The notes below the pieces were generated by a model, which made no database searches, was not told the origin of the DNA, and worked only from the letters and a program-made list of their open reading frames with translations. Positions 1 to 11,790 of a stretch of 64,000 bases of DNA are shown piece after piece. A program made the translations under genes and the position numbers. The DNA comes from Aspidapion aeneum (taxonomy: Eukaryota; Arthropoda; Insecta; Coleoptera; Brentidae): NCBI GenBank assembly GCA_963576565.1, contig OY755039.1:135511369-135575368 (forward strand), read 5' to 3'. Every line of letters starts with the position of its first letter. The first letter of the stretch is position 1.

Positions 1-784
1 ACCGAAACATCGTGTTTTAAAATAAATAAAGACAATGGAAGTCCGAAATTTTATTTCTACACAATCATTGTCTACGAGTTTCAAACTTTTTTCTTCTTTT
101 GACCGCCGGCGCCGCTGTTTCTCTGAAATTCAAGGTTTCCAAATATTTATAGATATATATCCCGTGCCTACTCCATTCAATGTAAAACAAGCCAAGGCAT
201 TATAAAATTTGGCCTTTTAGAAAATACGACTTCTAAAAGATTCGAAAGGTTCCTTATTGTCCAGTCATCGATCGTCAATATATGGTAAATTCCTGATTGA
301 CAATGGGCGACATTCTTTATTTTATACCTAGTTAAGCAGCGGCGTAGCTAGAAGTCATGAGGCCCGGGGCAAACAATTAAAAACTCCAGACTCGTTTTAA
401 AAAACGAGTCTTGAAATCTGTACTATACACACGCCGTGTGCACAGTCTCCTTTGCACACGAGTAAGTCATCTTTATCTACGCATTTTTATTATGGTATAT
501 AGTTTTTTTAACACTATTCTTTGAATATCTGAAATTAGTTACAAACATCAAAATTTGTCTGCTAGATTGTAGTACTTACTAGTCCCACACAATATCCATC
601 CGGGAAACACATTGAGATTTCCTCTGGAGGTAGGAGTAAAACGAATTGTCTCGGAAACTGGAAAAGTGTCAACAGGTTGCACTTGGTTTCAACAGATCCA
701 TAAGTACAGCGTCGTCAAAAATTTTGGCGTCTACTTGCGGTGCTTTGTTCAGCCGTATTGTCAGAAGTGGCTCAAAGCACTCAT
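1..784. other. AT-rich spacer, no gene
   Basis: I see no coding signal, RNA gene or tandem array here. Around 341-380 there is a short GC-richer stretch (GCGGCGTAGCTAGAAG followed by GGCCCGGGGC) of the kind often left at hAT-type element borders, but no second end or target duplication was found. Confidence 0.5.
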
Positions 785-1216
785 TAGATAGTTTAAGTTG
801 TGCTACGTATTTTTACGTAAAACTGCACGTTTAGCGCTCTACGTTTTGTTCCAAATTTGAGTTTAAGTTGAATGTTTTTACGTTACCATAACAAGTCTAC
901 TAATAGCAGAGAATATTCGGCACTGTGTTTTTTTGATGTTACAATTTTGTTTTTTGTCTTTTCAACTACAGTAGGAATATATTTGCAAAGAATCGTTTGT
1001 ACTGGAAGCGGAAATTATCGTCTAGGCCTCATTTTTCGATCGGACAATCAACCATTTCTATTCTTTGGTAACGTTAAGGTGACCGCAGACTGCCGTAAGC
1101 TAACGTAAATACGTAAGCTCCTAACGTGACCTTGACGACGGTGTGACGAAGTGCGCTTGCGTATCTGTCAAATCTGATGCTTATGTAACAATACGTAGCA
1201 CAACTTAAACTATCTA
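785..1216. mobile_element. 432-bp non-autonomous TIR element
   Basis: The ends are an inverted repeat with about 27 identical bases, beginning TAGATAGTTTAAGTTGTG and running on through CTACGTATT. The left arm is at 785-811 and the right arm at 1190-1216. ATT occurs at both edges (783-785 and 1216-1218) and could be a 3-bp target duplication. The interior is rich in ACGT motifs and has no coding content. The superfamily is not assigned. Confidence 0.65.
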
Positions 1217-2331
1217 TTGATATGATCTGCTTGATTAGTGACTCTCATGTCACCGTTGCTAAAAGCGAAAAAAGGAGGAAACTCCGAAATCTCGCGGGCG
1301 GGCTAAGGACATTCCTCTTGATTTTCTGGTCGATTATTGGAGGATGCAACCCACATTCAATTCATTAAATCTAAATTATTTTGCAAATTTTTAATATGTT
1401 GTTTGGCCTTGTTTGATGTCGGGTTGACTTTTTGGGTACGTGCAAAGGTTGGCAAGTTATTGCTCTTGATTGAAGCGTGGATACACACTAACCTTTGCAC
1501 ACACACCTACACATACGCAGAAGTGTGCAGAGTCAAGGTTTGCGCTCACGAGAAATTGCCCTTTCTCGCCCTCGCAAGTTTTCCGCCCCCAGGGTGCATG
1601 TGTACCAAATGGTGGAAAATCGATAATGTGTCCGTATGGTATGGGGTCTGTTGACTTCAACAAGTCTAACCGCGTCATCGTAGAGCGCCTAGTTGTCGAG
1701 ATATAGACCAAAATAAAAAAGATTTCGGTGATTGCAGGTTACGCCATGAGCAACACCCTCGCCTCGCACTCTGACAGTGTTGCCACCATAGCAAGACTTC
1801 TTAAAAGTTACCCTATGACATGTACATTTAGTGTGCCAAAGCTTAACTTGTCAGGCCCAAAAACAAAGTTTAGCCACTAACAGCCTAACTATAGCTCTAA
1901 ACTCCAATGACAGAAAATAATACTACTATAAAGCGCACAAAACACAAGAGAAAACAAAACAAAGATTAGTGTTTTTTCATGTAAGATTTTTTATATTCAG
2001 ACTCACTTGATAAATACTACCTAACATTAAAATTAAAAGAGTTAGAGTCCATATCTTTTTTCATTATAAGTAAAAGCTGTTGGCTGCTTGACAAAGGTTG
2101 GCATATAAGTAGGTAACTATGCATTTAGTTGCCGAAGTCGATTCCCGTTTAGATTCCGGTAAGGAAAATCCCTTTTAATCTTTATTTTTTACTTCACAGA
2201 ACTTGTTTGAATTATTTGAGAATTTTTTTTTTAAATATCTAGAAAATATCCAGTGCCGGTTTATGGGCCTAACGGGTCCCAGGCACTAGCGGTAAGACGG
2301 GCTCCCTCCCCCTTAACAAAGCCATCATTCA
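1217..2331. other. Spacer, no gene
   Basis: No gene recognised. One 10-bp inverted repeat (TGCAAAGGTT at 1441-1450, complement at 1490-1499) sits in an otherwise unremarkable stretch. The overlapping short open frames on both strands at 1337-1711 have no recognisable domain and are treated as chance. Confidence 0.5.
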
Positions 2332-2516
2332 GTTTGCTTTGGTTCGGTTCGGTTCGGTTCGGTTCGGATTCACATCCTCTAGGATCCCGGGTAGGTCAAG
2401 AAAGTTTTTTTTTTTTTAATTATTGGTTCAGTTTGCTTTAGTTCGGTTCGGTTAAATTTGATTAGGTTTCGTTAGGTTAGGTTTTTGAAACTTTCTATTT
2501 TCATGTGGTTAGAAAT
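2332..2516 (+). repeat. Short copy of the (GGTTC)n-associated repeat
   Basis: Five GGTTC units (2341-2365) are followed by CTAGGATCCCGGG, an AAAG(T)n run, a second shorter pentamer run, GTTAGGTTAGGTTTTT and TTTTCATGTGGTTAG. The same order appears on the opposite strand at 37021-37211, where the pentamer run has grown to about 97 units. Both are copies of one repeat, and only the pentamer differs strongly in length. Two TTAGG units inside match the arthropod telomere unit but are too few to mean a telomere. Confidence 0.75.
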
Positions 2517-4008
2517 CAAGTGAAAATCACCCTGCTCATCTATTGTAATACATGAGGTAAATAATATTGGTAGATCTGGTAGGGCTAGCGTCTTGTAGAA
2601 AGTCGTAGTAGGGAACCAGGTGTTAAGGAATAAGTATACAGACATTCAGCTAGCATCTATTTTTTTCAAGGTGATTTCCTTATTTGACTGCGCTATTAGT
2701 AAATTATGGTGTTAAAGTTTAGAAATGTTTAATGCAAACGAATTAGGCTCCGGAAAGCTAAACAAGTAATTGGCTTAAAAGCCTACGGAAATGACTTGTT
2801 ACAAAATAAATCGTAGCGAAGACAGCCGTATAGCTTATTATCAATTTACAATAATAACGTGTGTGTAAATGCGATTTAAAGATGCTCTAAATCGATTCAA
2901 AATTAGCCGATGCTATAATTTAGACATTGTAGATTTACTGTGGGAACGTGGTTTAAGTATTTTATTATTACGAAATTGGTATAATGACTGCAGAACTAAC
3001 GCGTTTAATGTTTGTAATTTTTTTAATCGGATACATTGTATCAGTGGCGTATATAAGGGGGGGCCTGGCGGGCCTGGGTCCCCCCCGAAACTAACATTGT
3101 TTTATATATTTTCCACATATTTCATGAATACAAACATAAAATAGCATGAAATACGGCCTCATGAGGTCTCGGTTCGGTTCGGTTCGGTGAATAAACTTAT
3201 TTTAAAAGAGAAAGAAGCAAATATAGTTTTAGCAAAAAACGATTAAATCAATGGGCTGCAGAGGCAATAAACAGAGAATTTTCGGAGAGACTTTAGTAGG
3301 ATACTGTACCTACTCGAATGCACCTTAAAACGTGAGCATTGTTTTGTGGCACGCTTGGCGTCGTCGGTCATGTGCTCTAAAATTTTACGTTTCAATGTCG
3401 CAGTCGTTCCAAAACAAGATTCCTTGAACTGAAAAAAAAAATTATTGTGCACTTTTTTGCAGCAAAGATGTTTAGGCTATGCAACTTAGTACCTAGGTAC
3501 CTACCTATACTACTAGATCAGCAAAACCTGTACCTAAGTCAACTAAAAGAAAATCAAAATATATTTTTTTATTTATTTACCAGCAGGAGGACGGCAGCTT
3601 ATACTCTTGCCCACAGTCCCAAAATAGCTGGGGCCGTGGCGTGGCTTAGAAACATGCATCCCGATATTCTCCAGAAAGATCCTCCTTGAGGTTCGCTAGA
3701 TATAAAGCTCAAATATACTAAAAATCAGTTGTTTGCCTCTTTCTCAAAAAATAACAACTTTTAAAAAATCTCCAGAGATAACTAATAACCTTCGAACATT
3801 AAAATCTTCTAAGCTAATAACTAATTTAAATATTCTTGATATTAGCCTGTTCTGTTAATCTCAAACCTGCAGTTTGCATAAGCAATATACGGAGTGTTGA
3901 AAGACCGCTAATTATAAATGCTTAATTGTCCACTTAAGCATTTCTTGTATTATCGGGTTTATATCTTAAACCTACTTTTATTCAATTCAAAAAGTTTCAA
4001 TGTGGTAT
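2517..4008. other. Spacer with small repeat islands
   Basis: No gene recognised. There is a GC-rich island at 3045-3105 (CAGTGGCG near its start, then G and C runs), resembling a hAT-type border, and a three-unit GGTTC island at 3172-3189. The short open frames have no domain signature. Confidence 0.5.
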
Positions 4009-4010
4009 TA

Positions 4011-4479
4011 CCTTCCTAGCCCGCGCAGCAATGGCTAGAGAAGGTATTGTTTTTAAAGAATTTTTTTTTTCCAAATAACGCCGAAAATGTGTTATTTGTG
4101 TGTATTTTAACCTATCTTAGCAATATCGTCGTGATTTCTGTCTGTTGGTGTGTGTGTGCGTGTGTGTGTATTTTTTTCTGTCCGTAACACGATAGCTTCT
4201 AAACCACTGAACCGATTTTCATGAACAGTGACACAGTGAAAATCCATTAATGCTGACAGGTTTTTGACAATTAACATTCTTTAAAAATGCTAACTTTTTA
4301 ACGGGGCATCGCATCAATATGCGGTTTTCGGAGTATAGTAGACTATATTTTGCTCAATAATTTGTGTTATAACCAAAAACTTCGTAGGAGCTTTAGTTTC
4401 TGAGATATTTACAAAAACTGTTTTCAAGATTGATTATCATAGCCTCGATTAAAGTGTGCTAATAGGCTAGCTAGGAAGG
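4011..4479 (+). mobile_element. TA-flanked MITE, family A (CCTTCCTAGC ends)
   Basis: The ends are CCTTCCTAGC and its complement GCTAGGAAGG, with TA immediately outside both (4009-4010 and 4480-4481). This fits a Tc1/mariner-type TA duplication. The interior order is a T-run, CGCCGAAAATGTGTTATTTG, a TG-rich microsatellite, and CCTAAACCGCTGAACCGATT-like sequence. The same order recurs at 9690-10480, 11335-11790, 39552-40042 and 52473-52640. It has no coding capacity. Confidence 0.75.
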
Positions 4480-4481
4480 TA

Positions 4482-5621
4482 TCAGATCTGTCTGTTATTG
4501 ACTTTTGTAGGATTAATTGGTAATTGGCTTTACAACCCCTATATGTGTCGTAGTACATGGGTCGTAGGACAACGAACGCATTTACTTAACAAGTGCGTAA
4601 ATGTGTCCTTTACCGCACGCGAAGGCAGATGTACGAACGCATCGAGGCGGAGTTCGGGCAAGCCGTCCAGAGCGATAAAGGCCTTTTCGCATGTGTTAGG
4701 TCAGGGACTGATGAAGGTTCATGTATCTTTAGTTAGGTGGAAAATTTAAAGTTGCCGGCGAACTGCAATCGCGTGCATAACAGTGACACTTTCCGCACTT
4801 GTAAAGAAATATACCATATGCATTGCGCAAAAGTAAGTAGGTATACAATTTTTTTTTAATCTTTTATTCAGCACAGTAAAGAATCTCTAGACGTTTAGTC
4901 ATACAAATTTATAACAATATTGACAACTTTTTTACAACACTGAATGCGTTAAAGCTTGCGGAAAAGTAGTACCGAAAAGTGGCACTTTCAGAACTAAAAT
5001 ACGTGCGGAAAAGTGACTTCAAGCACACCTGTAGAAAATAGTTATTTACCTAACAAATGCCGAAATAAATACTTTACCGCATAACTTATGTGTTAACATT
5101 TTACCCACGAGCGTGTGGAAAAATCAAAAATAGAGTAGAAAAGCATCTCTTTTTTTTGTCCCGTATCAGTATCAGTATCGAACTACGCATGTACAGCTAA
5201 TTTCAAAAAAATCTGATACGACTGGAAAACCTTGTTTTTTATTTTGGGCAGTATATATATATATATATATACACCCTCCTGGGTTCATAGCAATTATATA
5301 GTTTTTTTTTAATTGTGAAACCAGATTTTTAATGTCCTCCAAAAACTGCTCATTTTATCTAATTTGAACAACCTTGTAGTTCTTATAGTTAACGAGATAG
5401 CAATAGTGACCCATGGCAATCAAGACACCCTGTATATACGATCCGAACACCGGTCTGTTCTATCCACCGTGACCTAGCGGTTTTCGAAAATATTTTTTGG
5501 CAGTCGATGCCGCTTAATCGAACATCGCATTGTAAAAAACATGTAAAATCGAAAAAATCATGTGAATATGGAGGAGGCTTATGGTATATGTAAATTTACA
5601 TTTTTCTATGTAAAAACACAT
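4482..5621. other. Spacer with decayed repeat pieces
   Basis: No gene. At about 4565-4685 there is a diverged match to the left edge of the foldback at 13245 (shared blocks AACAAGTGCG, TTTACCGCACGC and GCGGAGTTCGG). A (TA)n run lies at 5252-5270. At 5440-5473 there is one terminus of the family whose two-ended copy lies at 9706-10037 (GATCCGAACACCGGTCTGTT, ending CCACCGTG). Confidence 0.5.
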
Positions 5622-5788
5622 AAGGGAACGTCCTTAAGTTACGTAACTCAAAAATTCAGGATTTTTGACCCCCCCCCCCTCGCCCCTCGTAAGCATTTTC
5701 AAGAAAAAACACATTTAAAAAACATTGAGTGTAACGCAAGGCCAACCCCCCTCCCCCTATAGCGTTACGTAATTTAAGGACATTCCCT
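5622..5788. mobile_element. Small MITE with AGGGAA ends
   Basis: The left end AGGGAACGTCCTTAAGTTAC and the right end (GTTACGTAATTTAAGGACAT then TCCCT) form an imperfect TIR of about 25 bp around a GC-run interior (C-runs at 5669-5681 and 5742-5756). Similar GGGRCGTCCTTAAATTACGT-type ends are common in insect genomes (recalled, not searched). The superfamily is not assigned. Confidence 0.6.
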
Positions 5789-6638
5789 AAATTGTGATTG
5801 ATTTTACAAATCATGTGTGAACTTACATCAATATTCATGGCCACCTTAGCCCCATTATATGTTATGTAAATTCACAAAGCTATTTTTTTAGTGTACTAGC
5901 TAACGACTTCTCTTTTTGTCTATATATCTATAAAGGATAATGAGAGATATCTAGGTATATCTGCAAAATTAAATAAAAATTCAGGATTTTTGACCCCCCC
6001 CCCCCTCGCCCCTCGTAACGCATTTTCAAGAAAAAACACATTTAAAAAACATCGAGTGTATCGCAAGGCCAAACCCCCCCCCCCCTCACCCCTATAGCGT
6101 TACGTAATTTAAGGACATTCCCTAAATTGTGATTGATTTTACAAATCATGTGTGAACTTACATCAATATTCATGGCCACCTTAGCCCCATTATATGTTAT
6201 GTAAATTCACAAAGCTATTTTTTCAGTGGACTAGCTAACGACTTCTCTTTTTGTGTATATATGTATAAAGGATAATGAGAGATATCTAGGTATATCTGCA
6301 AAATTAAATAAAAATTCAGGATTTTTGACCCCCCTCACCCCTCGTAACGCATTTTCAATAAAAAACACATTTAAAAAACATCGAGTGTATCGCAAGGCCA
6401 AACCCCCCCCCCCTCACCCCTATAGCGTTACGTAATTTAAGGACAGTCCCTAAATTGTGATTGATTTTACAAATCATGTGTGAACTTACATCAATATTCA
6501 TGGCCACCTTGGCCCCATTATATGTTATGTAAATTCACAAAGCTATTTTTTCAGTGTACTAGCTAACGACTTCTCTTTTTGTCTATATATCTATAAAGGA
6601 TAATGAGAGATATCTAGGTATATCTGCAAAATTAAATA
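5651..6638 (+). repeat. Three-copy tandem repeat, ~330-bp unit
   Basis: Units start at AAAATTCAGGATTTTTGACC at about 5651, 5976 and 6311 (spacings 325 and 335). Each unit holds the MITE interior, its right TIR, then about 200 bp of flank ending AGATATCTAGGTATATCTGC. Only the first unit is preceded by the MITE's left TIR. The amplification therefore captured a MITE without its left end. Differences among units are mainly C-run lengths and point changes, so the expansion looks recent. Confidence 0.85.
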
Positions 6639-6930
6639 TATATTTTCATATTATCTAAATTGTCGTGTTCCTGTTCAAGTAAAAACTAGTCAAATCAATA
6701 CATGAGACAATTTTGTCGGACGAATAAATATTTTCCAATTAAACTCGTCTCAAACCGGCCTTGTTATAGACTGATTAACTTCAATTAATTAGCGTAGGTA
6801 CTCGTTTCTTTAATTAATACTTTTCACATAATAGATTAACATAGAAACAGTACTGTTTATTTATTTAATGGATTCTCTAGAAAACAATAGGTATGAAAGC
6901 AAAAAGGTTTTTTAGCTCAAACTACTACTA
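6639..6930. other. AT-rich spacer
   Basis: Nothing recognised on either strand. Confidence 0.5.
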
Positions 6931-6934
6931 TTAT

Positions 6935-7400
6935 ACTATATAGTAGTGTGAGCTATGGTGATCCTAATTTTTTCGAAAAAAAATAAGTTTCTCCGATTTC
7001 AAAAATGTTTATATAACTTTACGTTTTAGATGATTTTAATACTTTTTTTGTCGCGCCGTCTGTCTGTATGTCTGCCCGTCTGTCTGTATGTCTCCACGGA
7101 TCACCTAACAAAGGTGATCCGTGATGTCTCTCTGTAACGACCAACGCGCATAACTAAAAAATCGCTTTTCTACTAGTTTAAAAAATAATTAAGACATGTT
7201 CGCACACGAGAATAAACGAGCATCTTTGAAGGGTACATTTAGATTTCGTCCGCCATCTTGAATTTTGAGAAAATGGATAAAAAAATACATTCAGTCAAAA
7301 CATTGATTAATTCTCTGCCAAGTGCAGTTTGTCCCATTAAAATCGATTGTATAGCTCAAAAGTTATAATGAAAAAAAATTGTCCGGTTTTTTTTGGCCCA
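6935..7400 (+). repeat. Copy of the GTGTGAGCT/(TCTG) repeat family, partial
   Basis: The order is a palindromic head (TACTATATAGTAGTGTGAGC), TATGGTGATCCTAATTTTTT, a short degenerate TCTG run, then GTAACGACCAACGCGCATAA. The same order is seen at 46036-46300. This copy diverges after about 7170. A 29-bp hairpin interrupts it at 7095-7123. Confidence 0.7.
7088..7130. mobile_element. 29-bp hairpin insertion with 7-bp TSD (copy 1)
   Basis: At 7095-7123 CACGGATCACCT, a 5-nt loop (AACAA) and the perfect complement AGGTGATCCGTG form a hairpin. It is flanked by the identical heptamer ATGTCTC at 7088-7094 and 7124-7130. The related copy near 46240-46262 runs straight through (GTATGTCTGTCTGTAACGAC) without the hairpin. 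It has no coding capacity. The same hairpin arms occur at 15473-15500 and 45268-45297 with different flanking heptamers. Confidence 0.85.
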
Positions 7401-9689
7401 CCCGGTATAAAAAATTGTAAATACATGCGCGTTTGCAATGTTTGCTTTTTTTATGTCGATATTGACTGGCATATAGGGAGATTTTGGCAACTATATTTTA
7501 TGAACCCGAGGTGAGTACCTAAGTACCTCTTTTGACTGGCTATGGGCTCCATTACCAAAGAAAATATATCAACAAGAAGCTACAAAACCTGAATGGCAGT
7601 AATGCAGTACTATTACACTCAAAGAAAAAATTGTGCAATTTTTGTTTTACACGAAAAAAAAATAAATTCAAAACTTTACTAGCAAAAATATTGTTAGGAA
7701 TCACTGTAATTTACTTTGTTTGAATGGTAACCTTATTTGTTTATTTAGATAATGGAACCACGTCCTGTATACAGGGATGCATGTTTTACTTTGGCCTATA
7801 AATATATTTGTTATCCCTTTCAACGGGTCTAGCATGTTCTATGAGTTCTTGGATGAAACGAGTTTTAAAAGAGAATAAGGTTTGTACCGGTATTTATAAT
7901 GTCCGTCTTCAGCTCGCCACCGGCACCAGCCGCGGCTGACTCCAAAACATTTTATCCGACTAATCCATTTCTCTAGTGTCTAGTGGAAATTTTCTTTATG
8001 TTGACATAAAAGAATTGCATGTAGGTGTGTAATACACCAGAATGTGCCTCTTATTTTTGAAGTTTTCTGGAAAAAAAATGGCGATCGCCCCGCCTGAGAC
8101 CACCTGATTTATTTCTATATTAGTTAGAATTTGTTTTATAAACACAATTTTTTTGCATATTTTAGGTGTAATTATTTTTTTTTAACCGACTGGAAAACAA
8201 GTACTTTGCGTATATTTTTTTTCTTTTTGGAAAATTTTTCGTTTTTAAAAGGCACGGAAAATGAACAAAGAGACCGGAAAGTCTATTTTTACGGTCCCTT
8301 TTTTAAAAATGATCTTAAATATAAAGTGAAATCTAAAATTAAGCATGAACTAATTGAAATATAAATGCAACCTATGGATTTTTTGATATTTATAAATATA
8401 ATAGCTTTTGAGTAAATACTTTAATATCTACATGTAGAGTAGCATGTTTGTAATAGTTCATCATCTCGTTTTAAAAAAATTATTAGTTACATGTTGGTTG
8501 TGTTTGTGATGTTTTTTTACCGGTTAAAAAATATATTTCGTTACACGACCGGAAACTATATTTACAGGTCTAGTAACGCAAATAGCTATTGATTGTATTT
8601 TCTCCCAATTGTGGTTGGGTTTGTTCCTGATTCTAAAACAATAAAAACATATAACGGAGATTCAAAACGTTTTTTAAAAATCTCTACTTTAACAAAATTT
8701 GTTTTATTGTCAATCCACTTTTTTTCCTTTTTCTCATAATTTTTAAATTTAAATTGGCCGGAAAGAAAGCAAACAATATAATATTACTTAGATTTTTATA
8801 AATATTACAATAATTATTGTTTATTTTTTAGTTATTATTAATTCCGTAACCGATTTTTCTCGATAAAAATATATAACCGTTGTTGCAAACAATCAATTCT
8901 ATGACCACAGTTATATGATTATATAGGTGTGATGTCCCTTTTAATTAGATTTTTTCTTCGTGTAATAAAAATGCACCACAAACCACAGTTACACAAAATT
9001 TTTCTCAGTGTAATATAACTGCATTAGTGTCATTTGGTCCAAGCGTCACGTCACATATTTGTTTCCCATCCCATATGAACAATGCTTTGAGTGACAGTAT
9101 TTCGCTTCTTGTTGATATATCTTCTTTGCCATTACACCGTTTTTATTTTAATTAAAACCATCGGTGCCTACCATTTTATTATATCTACGCGGACATTTCT
9201 CTAGAAGTGGGTATCCCGTTTATTTCATTGTTTGAAAACAAAATAGTAAACGGTCAAAAATAAACATTCTTGTTATCATTGTATAATCCACAAAAACTTC
9301 TTAAGAGTCAAGCTGTGTTATTCATAAAAGCATAAAGCTGAATGTATAAATAGAGAGAAGCAAAACAAATTAATGGTTTTGCCAAACAAGAGGACAGTAC
9401 GGAATGCGGAATATTTTTTTTTCTTTTGTGACTAACAAACTTTGATAATCTTCACAGCTATCGGGATTATGTATTCTTGATTATTGCTTTTTTAAGAGAT
9501 TTGTAGTAGGTGTAGTCTTGTTACAAATTTTTTTGTCAAAATCATGTTATATGTATTTTGTTTTTCAATTAACTTTCAGTTGGATTAAATGTGATTTTAT
9601 TTTAGTTATTATGAGTTATATTGGTTAGTGCAATTTTCTACTAAAATCGGTTAACTTATAAAAAAATGGATCCATGGCGGATCACGGAC
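7401..9689. other. AT-rich spacer, no gene
   Basis: This long AT-rich stretch has no domain-bearing frame. The frame at 8131-8364 is Phe/Lys-rich low-complexity translation. A motif near 7385-7412 (a T-run then GGCCCACCCGGTAT) recurs near 28370-28394 and is a fragment of some dispersed repeat. Confidence 0.5.
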
Positions 9690-9944
9690 ACTTTCCACCA
9701 TATCACACGGTGGGTAGAATAGACCGGTGTTCGGATTTTATATATATATGTCGAATTTTCACGTCAGTCAGGTAGTCCAGCTGATTTTTGTAAACAAAAG
9801 TTAGATATGATATGAACAACGGAACAACTAATATTTTTTGAATTTTTTAAAAACTAAGGCAATTTTCCTACTGTTTTCTAGCACATCCTTATAAAATATA
9901 ATTTTCTAGACGTATTGTCATTATACATGTCAATATATATATAT

Positions 9945-10004
<60 letters not shown>

Positions 10005-10480
10005 ATCCGAACAACGGTCTATTCTATCCACCGTGAGCATATCACACTTCAAGTGAAGCCATGATAATATATTAGCCTTGAAAACAGTTTTTTGTAAATA
10101 TCTTAGAAACTAAAGCTCCTACGAAGTTTTTGGTTATAATACGAATTATTGAACAAAATATAGTCTATTATATTGCGAAAACAGTGTATTGATGCGATGC
10201 TCCGTTAAAATGTTAGCATTTTAAAAAATTTTTGATTGCCAAAAAACAATTAATAGCATTAATGGATTTTGACCAAAATCTAATCAGCTCGTAAAAGTGT
10301 CGAACACTATTTTACCTAAAAATTTTATGAAAATCGGTTCTGCGGTTTAGGAGCTGTCGTGTTACGGACAGAAATAATATACACACGAACACAAATAACA
10401 CATTTTTGGCGTTATCTCAAAAAAAAATTTTTCGTCGAAAATAATACCTTCTCTAACCATTGCCACGCGGAAAAGGAAGG
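9690..10480 (-). mobile_element. MITE family A copy, interrupted
   Basis: Reverse orientation relative to 4011-4479. The right end AAGGAAGG meets TA at 10481-10482. The left end is degraded (CTTTCCACC near 9691). The interior runs in family order: CTCCTACGAAGTTTTTGG, AAAATGTTAGCATTTT, ATGAAAATCGGTTCTGCGGT, GTTATCTCAAAAAAAAA. A second element, 9706-10037, is nested near its left end. Confidence 0.7.
9706..10037. mobile_element. Nested TIR element with (TA)n core
   Basis: The ends are CACGGTGGGTAGAATAGACC and the complement of CACGGTGGATAGAATAGACC, continuing as a TIR of about 31 bp. CATATCA lies directly left (9699-9705) and again at 10038-10044, two bases after the right TIR, so a 5-7 bp target duplication is likely. 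The core holds a (TA)n run at about 9932-10002. A single end of the same family occurs at 5440-5473. Confidence 0.65.
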
Positions 10481-10482
10481 TA

Positions 10483-11230
10483 AAAATATTGACTTTATCT
10501 TTTTCTTTTTAGCCTTACTCAAAAATAAAAAAAATGCAGGATGTATAATTATGGCTTTTGTGACCTTTCCATTTCTAACGATGCCTCTACAAGGTTTGCT
10601 TGTTGTCAGTTTTGTAAAATCCAATTCCTCAAACCTGAGTCCATTAAGTGGTACCCCTGTTTTATTCAGAAAATTGTATTGTCACCAGATCACATCAGAA
10701 ATCTGAAAACCATATGTTTATATTTGTTTTGATTCCAAAGTTATGAATTTACCCTCTCCAGAACCCTCAACTAAATCCTGCCACCGTTTTTTTTTTTAAT
10801 AAAATTATATACTCACCAGACCAAATACCATAAATCTGAAAACCGCATATTCGTGTCTGTTTTGATTTCAAAGTTTTGAATTTACTTCCTTCATACCCCT
10901 CACCCACCTCACACACAATTGGATTGTCACCAGATATCAAATCATCAATTTGGAAACCGCATTCCTTTTTACTTAATTAAATTATACACCAGATCAAATC
11001 ATAAATCTGAAAATCGTATGTTTGTAGGTATCTGTTTTCATTACAAAGTTCTGAATTTACCCACTTTACACCCCTCACCCACCCCCGAACCGAACCGATT
11101 TTTGTTCATAAATTTGTATTGTCACGAGATCAAATCATAATCGATTACAAAGTTCTGAATTTCTCCCCTTTACACCCCTTAACCACCACCGAAATGTTTT
11201 CATAATTATATTGTCATCGGTCCTAGACTA
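10483..11230 (+). repeat. Degenerate ~120-bp tandem array
   Basis: The core TTGTATTGTCACCAGATCA followed by AAATCTGAAAACC recurs at about 10674, 10810, 10921, 10983 and 11117, with a remnant near 11208. Each is followed by CAAAGTTCTGAATTTACCC-like sequence and a C-rich tail. Units are strongly diverged and unequal in length. Short open frames here are by-products. The ~190 bp before the first unit show nothing recognisable. Confidence 0.65.
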
Positions 11231-11334
11231 GTCTGCCAAATTTCAATAAACTTTACATCTGGGTCTTCCTAAATTGGTAGTTCATACAATTACCCATCGG
11301 CTGTGTAGAAAAAAGTTTCGGGGCGGTCCTATTT

Positions 11335-11790
11335 TCGAAGAATTTTTTTTTTTTTTTTTAGATAACGCCGAAAATGTGTTATTTGGGTATATTTGGACCT
11401 ATCTTAGCACTATCGGCGTGACGCCTGTCTTTGTGTGTGTGTGTATGTCTGCCGTAAAACGATAGCTCCTAAACCGCTGAACCGATTTCCACAAAATTTT
11501 CAGGTAAAATTTTGATTTACACTGTAACGAGCTGATTAGATTTGGGTCAAAATCCATTAATGCTAATTGACAATTAAAAAATTGAAAATATGCTAACGTT
11601 TTAACGGAACATTGCATCAATATGCGATTTTTGGAATATAGTAGAACATGTTTTCTCAATCATTTATGCTATAACCAAAAACTTCATAGCAGCTTTTGTT
11701 TCTGAGTTATTTACATAAAACTGTTTTCAAGGCTGTCATAGCATGAAGTTTACTTGAAGTTTGCTAATGGGCGTATCAGGTTCGTCTTAG
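11335..11790 (+). mobile_element. MITE family A copy, decayed ends
   Basis: Family order is kept: a T-run, AACGCCGAAAATGTGTTATT, a GT-rich run, CGATAGCTCCTAAACCGCTG, and a TTTTAACGGAACATTGCATC block. Both termini are too diverged to show the CCTTCCTAGC ends or a TA duplication. Confidence 0.65.

Noticed and set aside
1457..1711. Overlapping frames on both strands near 1.5 kb
   Set aside because: GC-richer local composition lowers stop frequency; no domain on either strand.
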